A stretch of DNA of 45,669 bases, from NCBI GenBank assembly GCA_016209635.1, contig JACQWC010000057.1, positions 1 through 45,669 on the forward strand. Direction: 5' to 3'. A model generated the notes under the pieces. The model ran no database searches, was not told the DNA's origin, and saw only the letters and a program-made list of their open reading frames with translations. The position numbers were made by a program, and so were the translations under genes. Source of the DNA: Candidatus Rokuibacteriota bacterium (GTDB lineage: Bacteria; Methylomirabilota; Methylomirabilia; Rokubacteriales; CSP1-6). Of this stretch, positions 17,626 to 27,915 are shown piece by piece. Each line of letters starts with the position of its first letter. The stretch's first letter is position 1.

Positions 17626-18906
17626 TCACTGAGACGGGGCGCGCCGCTTCTTCCGGGGGCGCTCGGGTGCGGGCTGGGATTGTTGCTCGGACGTTGATGA
17701 CGGTGCGGGCTCGAGCCGCCCGGTCAGCGCCGCGACAGCGACGTCGTACACCGCCCGGTTGAAGTTTCTCGAGTCGTTCTTGTTGGTTGCCGACGCTTCC
17801 TGCTCGTTGAAGACCAGAAACATCGGGATCTTCTGGTTGATGCTGGACCAGACGTCGAGAGCGAGACTGAGCTCTCGATGGAAGCCGTTGACGTCACGGC
17901 CACACGTTGGTCCCGGACACTGCTTGCTTCGGACTTCCGGGACCCAGAGCGGCCAGTCGTCGGCGAGGCCGATCATGAAGCCGGGCGCGGGGTTCAGCGT
18001 GCTCAGGTAGCCGACGAGCTCGCGGATGCCGGTCCGATTGAACTTGTGGACGTCGGGGTCGAGCTCGCGAAACAGGATCGAGACCTTGTTCTCTGCCGCG
18101 TGCTTGAGGATCCGCTTCGTCGGCTCGAGATGCTGGGGCACCATGACGTTGCGGATGTAAATGCTGGTGACCTGAATGAACAGCTTCTTCTGGGAGAAGT
18201 GCTTGGCGAAGATGTCGATGAGGCGCTTGGCGTGCTGCTCCCAGACGTCGAGAGTCCAGCCGGCCGACTGGAACGCCGGCCCTCCGTTGGGCGAGGGCTG
18301 GGCCGTGAGGTTTCCGTTATGACCGATGCCGATCGCAATGCCGGCGACCCGCGAGTCGCCGCCCACCTTCGCCGCCAAGCCCCGGACGTACTCCTCGTAG
18401 TCCGTGTAGAACGCCGTGTCCCACACCTTGGGGACGGACACCTTGCGCCCGCGCCCGGCTCCGCCGCTCGTGAAGGTGATGCGGGGAACGCCCGTCTCAT
18501 ACACCCACTGCGGCGTCACGGCGTTGTCGCCGTTCGGATCGCCGGCGATGGGGATCTGCGTGTAGGGAACGAGCTGGAGGATGAGGGGCTTGCCGCCGAC
18601 CGTCCAGTCGGCCAGGTACTGATCGACGACCGACCAGTCAAACTGGCCTCGCTTCGGGTGCGTCTGGGGCCAGCTCACGCCGATGATGGCGCCGTCGAGG
18701 AGCGGGTGGTTGTTGTTCGAGGTGAACGGGCCGAGGGACTTGCCGCCCCCCTTCGCGGCGCTCGTCCGGAGGTAGTAGTACAGAGTGACCTTCTTCTCCT
18801 CGAGCTTGGCCTCGTCCGCACTCGCCGGGCCTCCGACGAGCAGCAGGAGGCCGGCGATCACGACCGTGATGCAGCGCTGGAGGCTCGTGAAAGGACCCGG
18901 GCTCAC
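17626..18906 (-). CDS. Exported TIM-barrel glycoside-hydrolase-like protein, paralogue 1
   Basis: A 426-aa protein with a signal peptide (CITVVIAGLLLLVGGPASA). The mature part begins with VTLYYYLRTS, then LDGAIIGVSWPQ, GQFDWSVVDQYLADW, AGIAIGIGHNGNL and LADDWPLWVPE. This order of strand-end motifs resembles beta-galactosidase/GH42- or GH5-like barrels, but I cannot assign a family or the catalytic acids. The C-terminus is low-complexity and basic (PERPRKKRRAPSQ). GTG start overlaps the phosphatase stop by 4 bases. A close paralogue is at 21822-22985. Likely a periplasmic or secreted glycan-processing or glycan-binding protein. Confidence 0.65.
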   Translation of the reverse strand: MSPGPFTSLQRCITVVIAGLLLLVGGPASADEAKLEEKKVTLYYYLRTSAAKGGGKSLGPFTSNNNHPLLDGAIIGVSWPQTHPKRGQFDWSVVDQYLADWTVGGKPLILQLVPYTQIPIAGDPNGDNAVTPQWVYETGVPRITFTSGGAGRGRKVSVPKVWDTAFYTDYEEYVRGLAAKVGGDSRVAGIAIGIGHNGNLTAQPSPNGGPAFQSAGWTLDVWEQHAKRLIDIFAKHFSQKKLFIQVTSIYIRNVMVPQHLEPTKRILKHAAENKVSILFRELDPDVHKFNRTGIRELVGYLSTLNPAPGFMIGLADDWPLWVPEVRSKQCPGPTCGRDVNGFHRELSLALDVWSSINQKIPMFLVFNEQEASATNKNDSRNFNRAVYDVAVAALTGRLEPAPSSTSEQQSQPAPERPRKKRRAPSQ

Positions 18907-20627
18907 TCGAGGTACCCTAGATCCTGAAGCCGCCGTTTGATCTTCTCGCTCTCTTCCTCGGAGTAGGTCGCAGCGTCCTCAGGCGCTTTCAGGTCCGCGA
19001 CGCTCCGGGAGGTCACCGGGCGGCGGCGGAGGTACTCCGCGTCGAAAATCTCGGTGAGCACGCGGCCGTCCATGTCGTCGGGGATCGGCTGATCGAGGAG
19101 GTGCAGGAGCGTCGGCGCCAGGTCAACGATGCGGGCGCCGCTCACGCGGGTCCCTGGCTTGATGCCAGCGCCGTGGACCGCCAGGATACCCTCGAGCCGG
19201 TGATTGCCGCTCCACTCGGCCGGGCCTGTCCCGGCGGCCGAGGCCTCTGCGACGACCGGCATGCCGAGGTCTTCGGGCCGGCTCGGCTTGACAGCGAAGC
19301 CGTCCCCTTCCCACCAGGCAAGCATGAGGTCCGGAGCCGGGCCGAGATAGGGTCCCGCATAGACCTGCTCTTTGCGGATCACCCGGCGGATTAGCGGGTG
19401 GCCGGACACGGGGTCCTTGAGCGTGCAGAGACGGTCGCTCAGGAAGTCGACCAGCTCCCGATACTCGGCGCCCGGCGCCACCGTGCCTTCCGGCTGGCGT
19501 CCCTTCATGTTGATCCAGATCTGGGCGGACGATGACACGCTCTCGTTGCAGTAGGCCTTCGTTGCCCCCCAGTCGATCGCGTTGAAGGCGCTGACCGAGG
19601 CCTCCCAGCGGGCCCGGAGCCCTGGGAGCAGGGCGTTCAGGCGCATCTTCCGCTCGGGCGAGAGGAGGCCGCGCAGCGTGCGATCCAGGCGGCGCAGCGT
19701 CGGCGCGAGGAGGCGGCTGGCGCTCGCCCGGCCGTTTTGTCGGTACGCCAGCAGGCCGAGCTCCGCAAGGTAGCGGTTGAGGTAGATGATCTTCGACGAC
19801 GTTGGTCCGAAGCCGTGATCGGACACCACCATGACCACCCCGTCACTGGCCAGCCGGTTCATGAGCGTGCCGAGGTGGCGGTCGAGCCGGCGATGCACGT
19901 CGGCGATCGCGGTGCCGAACCGGGTGGCCCCGCCCGCATCGTACCGGTGGTGCGCCGGGTCGGCGTAGTGCCAGAAATGGTGTTGGCTCGTGTCAGGTGA
20001 GCCCCAGACGACCATCAACACCTCGACCGGGGCGCGCTCGAGCAGATAGAGCAACAACCGCAGACGTTGCTCGTCGATCTCGGCGAGCTCTCGCAGGACC
20101 TGGGCGCGACGCGCGTCGTTGTGCATGAATCCGAGGTAGTGCAAATCGAGCTTAAGGGCGCCCACGGCTGTCCGGATATCTGGGACCAGGCTTCGCGGAT
20201 GGACGAAGTCACTGTTGGCGTCGGGCGTATCCATGCCCGAGACCATGAAGCCATCGACAGGCTCCGGCGGGAACGTCATCGGAACGTTGACGACGGCGAC
20301 GCGGCGTCCCGCCTCGCTGAGGATTGACCAGATCGTGCGGGCCTTCCGTGACCGCGCGTTAGTGTACCGGAGGCGGTACGTGCCTGGTTCCAGTTCGACG
20401 AAGTGGTACACTCCGTGCTTGCCGGGATTCTTCCCCGTCATGAATGAAGTCCAGGCAGGCGGCGTCACCGGCGGGATCGTCGACTCGAGGGGGCCCCAAG
20501 CACCGCCCATCACACGGGCGAGGTTCGGCAAGCTGCCGGCGCGCGTTAGCGGCTCGAGCACGTTCCAACTGCCACCGTCGAGCCCCATGACAAGGACCTT
20601 CAACGGCGTCGCGGCAGATGAAGACAT
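18903..20627 (-). CDS. Alkaline-phosphatase-superfamily phosphodiesterase with LGY tail
   Basis: A 574-aa protein, first gene of the long minus-strand operon. Motifs: VMGLDGGSWN (D17), PPVTPPAWTSFMTGKN (T55 at the nucleophile position), SPDTSQHHFWHYAD, VVSDHGFGP and a late GNHRLEGIL (His). It is clearly paralogous to the gene at 15820, sharing the block order and insertions, and ends in YSEEESEKIKRRLQDLGYLE. No signal peptide is seen. Its 3' end overlaps the exported TIM-barrel-like gene, suggesting a functional pair. Confidence 0.82.
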   Translation of the reverse strand: MSSSAATPLKVLVMGLDGGSWNVLEPLTRAGSLPNLARVMGGAWGPLESTIPPVTPPAWTSFMTGKNPGKHGVYHFVELEPGTYRLRYTNARSRKARTIWSILSEAGRRVAVVNVPMTFPPEPVDGFMVSGMDTPDANSDFVHPRSLVPDIRTAVGALKLDLHYLGFMHNDARRAQVLRELAEIDEQRLRLLLYLLERAPVEVLMVVWGSPDTSQHHFWHYADPAHHRYDAGGATRFGTAIADVHRRLDRHLGTLMNRLASDGVVMVVSDHGFGPTSSKIIYLNRYLAELGLLAYRQNGRASASRLLAPTLRRLDRTLRGLLSPERKMRLNALLPGLRARWEASVSAFNAIDWGATKAYCNESVSSSAQIWINMKGRQPEGTVAPGAEYRELVDFLSDRLCTLKDPVSGHPLIRRVIRKEQVYAGPYLGPAPDLMLAWWEGDGFAVKPSRPEDLGMPVVAEASAAGTGPAEWSGNHRLEGILAVHGAGIKPGTRVSGARIVDLAPTLLHLLDQPIPDDMDGRVLTEIFDAEYLRRRPVTSRSVADLKAPEDAATYSEEESEKIKRRLQDLGYLE

Positions 20628-20756
20628 GGCGCTCAGTTACGGGGCCTCTCGATCAGTCGTGATACTACCCGAATCGGTCCTCGGCGCGAGAAGGAACAAA
20701 TAACGTCCTATCTTGTCCAGAAGCATGGGTGCATGTCAAGTGCAACGCGGTGGAAG

Positions 20757-20786
20757 TTGACCGCGCGGGAGTTCTGCCTCTAATAT
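20757..20786 (+). promoter_or_regulatory. Sigma70-like promoter candidate
   Basis: TTGACC (20757-20762) and TAATAT (20781-20786) are 18 bases apart, the best match of this kind I noticed in an intergenic gap of the window. It points at the ATP-sulfurylase remnant and, about 300 bases further, the AhpD-like selenoprotein gene, which it may now drive. Confidence 0.5.
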
Positions 20787-20835
20787 CAGGCGGCGGGCGC
20801 GCGGCAGCGCGGCTCCGCGCCCTCGGGTACTTGGA

Positions 20836-21033
20836 ATGAGTCCGCCCCTATCGCACGGCGGCGGGCTCGTCGATCGCCTGGCGCGCGTCGAGCGTGCCCG
20901 GGGCCTGGCGGCAAGACTCACGGATCTTCCGCAGAGTGACATCGAGCGCGCAGAGGCCACCGACGTCATGAACACCGCGACGGGCGCCTTCAGCCCGCTT
21001 GAGGATTACCTCGGGCGCGCGGCGCGCGGGTGA
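20836..21033 (+). pseudogene. sat: ATP sulfurylase (sulfate adenylyltransferase) N-terminal remnant
   Basis: A 65-codon frame with the N-terminal signature of bacterial sulfate adenylyltransferase: LSHGGGLVDRL, a middle LPQSDIERAEATDV and TATGAFSPLEDYLGRA (the family usually reads iatGaFSPLeGFmg). Full-length enzymes are near 400 aa; here the frame ends 6 codons after this motif and nothing homologous follows. The catalytic QTRNPLH and later blocks are absent, so it cannot make APS. A good promoter candidate remains upstream. A cysC-like kinase lies 3 kb away, which suggests a former sulfate-activation cluster broken by rearrangement. Confidence 0.7.
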
Positions 21034-21092
21034 CAGGGTCATCGCCGGGGAGCTGGGGTTCGCAGGGACCACTGTTCAGGAGGAGGGCTGAG

Positions 21093-21656
21093 ATGGCGTG
21101 GGTTCGTACAGTGTCGCGGCGCGAGGCCGAGGGGGACCTGAAGGCCTTCTATCAGGAAGTCCGCAAGCAGCTCGGCCTGGTCCCGAACGTCATTGAATCC
21201 ACTTCGATCCGCCCGGAGTTCACTCTGGCGTGGATGCGGCTCTACTCGACGCTGATGTTCGGTCCGTCGGAGCTTACACGTATACAGCGGGAGATGATCG
21301 CGACCGTGGTCTCTGTCGCCAATTGCTGCCACTACTGAATCGAATCGCACGCGGCGCGGCTACGCGCCGAGGCGCGGGATCCGGCGCTCGCCGAGGCGAT
21401 CAAGCGAGACTATCGCCAGGCCCCGATCGACGCCAGGACCCGTGCCCTCCTCGACTTCGCCTGGAAGCTAACCCGCGAGCAGTGGGAGTGCCTTGAAGCG
21501 GACATCAAGGCGCTCAGGCGCGCGGACTGGAGCGACGAGGCGATCGTCGACCTGGTAGGAATCATTGGGTTCTTCAACTTCGTCTCGCGGGTTGCTGACG
21601 GCCTCGGCGTCGAGCCCGAGCGGTCGATGGTGCTGCGCCCCGCCGACGGCGCCTGA
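21093..21656 (+). CDS. AhpD-like (carboxymuconolactone decarboxylase family) selenoprotein, Sec82
   Basis: Read through TGA 21336-21338 this is a 187-aa AhpD/CMD-like protein of the peroxidase-related type. The first part (KAFYQEVRKQLGLVPNVIE, then LTRIQREMIATVVSVAN) leads straight into the active-site motif, here C79-H80-Y81-U82-x3-H86. This equals the family's CxxCxxxH with the TGA at the second Cys. The part after the TGA continues the family without a frame change (IDARTRALLDFAWKLTRE, VDLVGIIGFFNFVSRVADG) and ends at TGA 21654. Without recoding the protein would stop before its fold is complete. A hairpin begins 14 bases after the TGA. ATG 21093 has AGGAGG 7 bases upstream. Likely a thiol/selenol peroxidase or oxidoreductase; physiological reductant unknown. 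Confidence 0.85.
21352..21369 (+). promoter_or_regulatory. Bacterial SECIS-like hairpin for Sec82
   Basis: CGGCGCG pairs perfectly with CGCGCCG around a GCTA loop. The stem starts at base 14 and the loop at base 21 after the TGA, with G as first loop base. This fits the general bacterial SECIS pattern that recruits SelB. Confidence 0.75.
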
Positions 21657-21677
21657 GCTTCCCTGGGCAGGCGCTCT

Positions 21678-21825
21678 CTAGGAGTGTGTCCGAGTAATGG
21701 TGAGCCGCAAGTTTTCGGGGGACCGGAACACCTTGGCTCGGTCGAGATTGTCGATCCTGAGCCAAATGCGCGATCGCGATTTCGGTCGCCGAGCCATCGA
21801 ACTCATTACAGGGACAGACTCCTAG
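21678..21825. mobile_element. MITE-like element with 22-bp terminal inverted repeats
   Basis: CTAGGAGTGTGTCC and a following GTAATG (21678-21699) recur inverted at 21804-21825, matching at 19 of 22 positions. The 148-bp interior shows no gene. The outermost CTAG on each side is palindromic and may be part of the repeat or a duplicated target. The right end supplies the stop codon of the gene at 21822. No matching transposase is in the window. Confidence 0.65.
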
Positions 21826-22985
21826 GGGACGGGAAAGAGGTACTGAACGGCGATGTCGTACACGTCCTGCTGGAAGTTCCCGTTGTCGACGTTCGTCGCC
21901 GACGTCTCAGACTCATTGAAGACGTAGAACATTGGAAATTCGCCGCCGACGCTCGCCCAGACATCCACGGCTTCCTGAAGCGCGGTCGCGAATCCAATCA
22001 CGTCGCGTCCGCAAGTCGGACTCGGGCAGTCCGTGCTGCGTTCTTCGGGAACCCAGAGAGGCCAGTCGTCGGTAAAGCCGATGGTGAACCCAGCGCCCGT
22101 GTTCACCGTGGCCAGGTATGCGACGATCTGAGGGTATCCGGTTTCGTTAAAGGTGGTGACGTCCTCGTCCAGTCCCGAGAAGATTATCGAGACGCTTCGC
22201 ACGGCCGCGAACGCAGCAATGTTTTGCGCTGTCGTGAGGTTGTCGGACACGGCGTAGTCGCGCAGGAGGACTGGCGTGAATTGGAGGTAGATCGGTTTCG
22301 TCTTGAAGAACTTTACCGCCATCTTGAGTATGCGCTTGACGTGTGCCTCCCAGGCCTCGGGCGTCCATCCCGCGTCAAGAAACGCGACAGCCCCGCTCTC
22401 GGAGGGCTGCGCGACGAGATTGCCGTTGTGCCCGACTCCGATAACCCAGCCCGCCACGCGCGGATCCTTGCCGAACTGCTTGGACAGCGCGCGGAGGTAC
22501 CCCTCGTAGAGGTCGTAGAACGCGGGGTCCCAGACCTTGGGCACCGACACCGTGTCCCCCGCCGCGACGCCGCCGCCTGCAAAGCTGAGGCGGGGGACAC
22601 CCGCGTCGTACACCCACTTGGGAGTCTCGTCGTTGTCGCCGTTCGGATCCCCCTCGAGCGGCGTCTGGCTGTACGGCCCCGGCTTAAGCAGGACCGTCTT
22701 GCCGCCGGCGGTCCAGTCCGCCAGCTGCTGCTCGATGACCGACCAGTCGAACTGTCGATTGGTCGGCTCCAGCTGCGACCACTTGGGTCGGATGATCGCT
22801 CCGTCCAGAAGGGGATGGGTGTTGTTCGAGGTGTAGGGCGGGCTCGCTCCACCTACTTTGTAGTAGTAGTAGAGAGGGATCTTCTCCTGGCTCGTGCCCG
22901 GCGACGACCAGCCGAGCAAGATGAGCAGGAGGATGCTCGTCAGGAGGGCGATTTTCGTCGGCGCCGGACGGGGCGCGACTCTCAC
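21822..22985 (-). CDS. Exported TIM-barrel glycoside-hydrolase-like protein, paralogue 2
   Basis: A 387-aa protein, paralogue of the gene at 17626. Shared blocks in the same order: IPLYYYYK, HPLLDGAIIRPKWSQ, FDWSVIEQQLADW, GDPNGDNDETPKWVYD, VIGVGHNGNL, FTDDWPLWVPEE, CPSPTCGRDVIGF. I start at GTG 22985, which gives a normal signal peptide (IALLTSILLLILLGWSSPG); the open frame runs further upstream to 23210 but has no exported-protein start there. The C-terminus is shorter than in the paralogue and its TAG stop lies inside the right end of the MITE-like element, so the original tail may have been lost. Function as for the paralogue: probably an exported glycan-acting protein. Confidence 0.65.
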   Translation of the reverse strand: MRVAPRPAPTKIALLTSILLLILLGWSSPGTSQEKIPLYYYYKVGGASPPYTSNNTHPLLDGAIIRPKWSQLEPTNRQFDWSVIEQQLADWTAGGKTVLLKPGPYSQTPLEGDPNGDNDETPKWVYDAGVPRLSFAGGGVAAGDTVSVPKVWDPAFYDLYEGYLRALSKQFGKDPRVAGWVIGVGHNGNLVAQPSESGAVAFLDAGWTPEAWEAHVKRILKMAVKFFKTKPIYLQFTPVLLRDYAVSDNLTTAQNIAAFAAVRSVSIIFSGLDEDVTTFNETGYPQIVAYLATVNTGAGFTIGFTDDWPLWVPEERSTDCPSPTCGRDVIGFATALQEAVDVWASVGGEFPMFYVFNESETSATNVDNGNFQQDVYDIAVQYLFPVP

Positions 22986-23034
22986 GTCTGCAGTGTACCA
23001 TCCGTGGTCAGGTCCTACAAGTGCCGGAGGCGTG

Positions 23035-23412
23035 ATGCGAAGACCGATCGCTGCAAGCGTGCTGATCACTCTCGTGCTGGTGACCACCGGATGCTTGACC
23101 GTTGGTCGCGGCGCCGTCGCGGTGAAGCGAGAGGTGTTTCTCGTCCGATACGAGACGATCAGGAGCCTCGTGATCGAAGCGGCGGCGCTGCACGGCTTCC
23201 CGAACTTCACCTCCGAGTCGCGACCGTCGGATCTGAACGGATGGAAGGGCGATCTTTATTTCAGCCGCGAGACGCGCGCGGGCGTCGAGCAGCTGTTCGT
23301 GGAATTCGCCCCGTCGGGCGACGTGGTCGCGGTCGGCCTATTCGCGGTCGCGTCCGGCAGCACCTCCGATCAGGTCATCCGCGCGATCACCGACCGACTC
23401 GGCGGCCTATGA
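23035..23412 (+). CDS. Small lipoprotein, unknown function
   Basis: A 125-aa protein with a lipoprotein signal peptide: basic start MRRP, hydrophobic stretch and lipobox VTTGC with Cys20 as predicted lipidation site. ATG 23035 follows GGAGG. The mature part is a mixed alpha/beta domain (YETIRSLVIEAAALHGFP, LYFSRETRAGVEQLFVEF, TSDQVIRAITDRLGGL) that I do not recognise. It is divergent from the TIM-barrel-like gene with only 49 bases between starts, so the two may share a control region. Confidence 0.65.
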   Translation: MRRPIAASVLITLVLVTTGCLTVGRGAVAVKREVFLVRYETIRSLVIEAAALHGFPNFTSESRPSDLNGWKGDLYFSRETRAGVEQLFVEFAPSGDVVAVGLFAVASGSTSDQVIRAITDRLGGL

Positions 23413-23612
23413 GTCGAGGCGGAACGGCCGCGCGCGGGGCGTGGTTCCTATCGTGCCCAGATCGTTCGGCGTGGCAACGATGTTGCGGGGCGGCCGGCGT
23501 GGGAGGCCGAGAAGCGGTCCGGGCAAACCACTTGCCTTCTCACGTCGCTCGGGTATCCTCGAACGAGGAGCCGATCGATCCGTCCAGGGATTGTCGCCCC
23601 AAGATCCGTCGG

Positions 23613-23978
23613 ATGGAGAACGTCACAAGGAGGATGGCAATACAGCGAATGGTCGCGGCGTTGGTGGGAGTGTCCATCAGCGGGACGGTCGCCGGGAAGC
23701 GGGAGATCGGGCAGGCGAAGGTCGTCATGGTGAACCTCAAGACCGACTCGGGGCAGATCGCCGTCATGCTCGCGCCGAAGAACCTGCTCGATCCCGGGCT
23801 GACCGAGATGAAGGGGTCGGACTCGGTCGAGGTGACGGGCTCGAAGGTGAAGCACAACGAGCGCGACGTCATCCTGGCCAAGACCGTGAAGGTCGGTGAC
23901 AAGGAGTACACGCTGCGCAAGGACGAGGGCCAGGTGCTGGGCAAGGACGGCAACCCGATCGGCGCCAAGAAGAAGTAG
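23613..23978 (+). CDS. Small exported protein with Tat-like start, unknown function
   Basis: A 121-aa protein. The start carries a twin-Arg (NVTRRMAIQ) before a hydrophobic stretch (MVAALVGVSISGTVAG), so export by Tat or Sec is likely. The mature part is beta-rich (KVVMVNLKTDSGQIAVMLAP, SDSVEVTGSKVK, DVILAKTVKVGDKEYTLR), reminiscent of small OB-like folds, with a Lys-rich end. ATG 23613 has a weak ribosome site; ATG 23634 follows directly on AAGGAGG, too close for an ideal site. It ends 2 bases before the cysC-like GTG, so the two are probably cotranscribed. Confidence 0.6.
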   Translation: MENVTRRMAIQRMVAALVGVSISGTVAGKREIGQAKVVMVNLKTDSGQIAVMLAPKNLLDPGLTEMKGSDSVEVTGSKVKHNERDVILAKTVKVGDKEYTLRKDEGQVLGKDGNPIGAKKK

Positions 23979-23980
23979 CG

Positions 23981-24694
23981 GTGCGACCGGCCTTCACGAT
24001 CTGGTTCACCGGGCTGCCCTCGGCGGGCAAGAGCACGCTCGCGCGCCTGGTGGAGGCGGAGATCCTCCAGCGTGGCTTCCCGATCGTCGTCCTGGACGGC
24101 GACGAGGTCCGGACGTGGCTCACGGCCGGGCTCGGGTTCTCGCGCGAGGACCGGGACGAGAACATCAGGCGCATCTCCACGCTCGCGGCGTTCCTCAACC
24201 GCACGGGCGTGGCCGCCATCACCGCGGCCATCTCGCCGTACCGCCAGGCGCGCGAGCGGGCCCGGGGCCTGATCGGGAGGTTCGTCGAGGTCTACACCGA
24301 GTGCCCGCTCGAGATCTGCGAGGAGCGGGACGTCAAGGGCCTCTACGGGAAGGCGCGTCGCGGCGAGGTCCAGCGGTTTACCGGCGTGTCGGACCCGTAC
24401 GAGCCGCCCGCGACGCCCGAGGTGATCGTGCGGACGCACGAGGAGTCGAAGGAGGCGTGCGTCGCCCGGATCCTCGAGCGTGTCGAGGAACTGGGCTACC
24501 TCCCGCGCGGCCAGGTGCGCTACGAGGTTCTCCTCCCCGCCTACCTGTCGGGTGGCCTGGGCGACGACCCCGCGGCGTTCCTCTCCGAGCTGGCGAGCCG
24601 CGAGGCCACGCTGCGCGGCGCCGGGGTTGCGGTGACGGACGAGGAACGACAGGTCATCCAGCAACGGCTCCGCGCGCTGGGGTATCTGGAGTGA
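23981..24694 (+). CDS. cysC: Adenylylsulfate (APS) kinase with LGY-tail extension
   Basis: A 237-aa protein that would phosphorylate APS to PAPS. Motifs: Walker A FTGLPSAGKST (9-19), LDGDEVRTWL (38-47), FSREDRDENIRR (53-64), AAISPYRQARERAR and VYTECPLEICEERDVKGLY. Classical CysC is roughly 175-200 aa; the extra C-terminus holds a linker and ends in TDEERQVIQQRLRALGYLE, the same tail type as the phosphatases at 15820 and 18903. The GTG start follows the preceding stop by 2 bases. The only ATP sulfurylase trace here is a remnant at 20836, so APS must come from elsewhere. PAPS could serve sulfotransferases or sulfate reduction; a sulfated surface glycan fits the neighbourhood. Confidence 0.85.
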   Translation: MRPAFTIWFTGLPSAGKSTLARLVEAEILQRGFPIVVLDGDEVRTWLTAGLGFSREDRDENIRRISTLAAFLNRTGVAAITAAISPYRQARERARGLIGRFVEVYTECPLEICEERDVKGLYGKARRGEVQRFTGVSDPYEPPATPEVIVRTHEESKEACVARILERVEELGYLPRGQVRYEVLLPAYLSGGLGDDPAAFLSELASREATLRGAGVAVTDEERQVIQQRLRALGYLE

Positions 24695-24767
24695 GCGCCC
24701 CGGCGCGCTGCGACGCGGTCGAGTTCGAAACCCCGTTCGTCCCCTGACGCGCGTCCGGCGCGTCGCT

Positions 24768-27796
<3,029 letters not shown>

Positions 27797-27915
27797 GGCC
27801 GGCCACCGGAGGTCGGGCGACCGGCGGGAGGATCCTCTCGCAGAGGGCGGCGGGGGAGTCGGTGAGGTCGAGGACCCGGTAGCGGGGGAGGGACCGGGCT
27901 TCACCGGGAAGGGCG

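Noticed and set aside
21684..23978. A 764-aa plus-strand protein
   Set aside because: It runs antisense to the TIM-barrel-like gene and across the lipoprotein; only its end from 23613 is a plausible gene.
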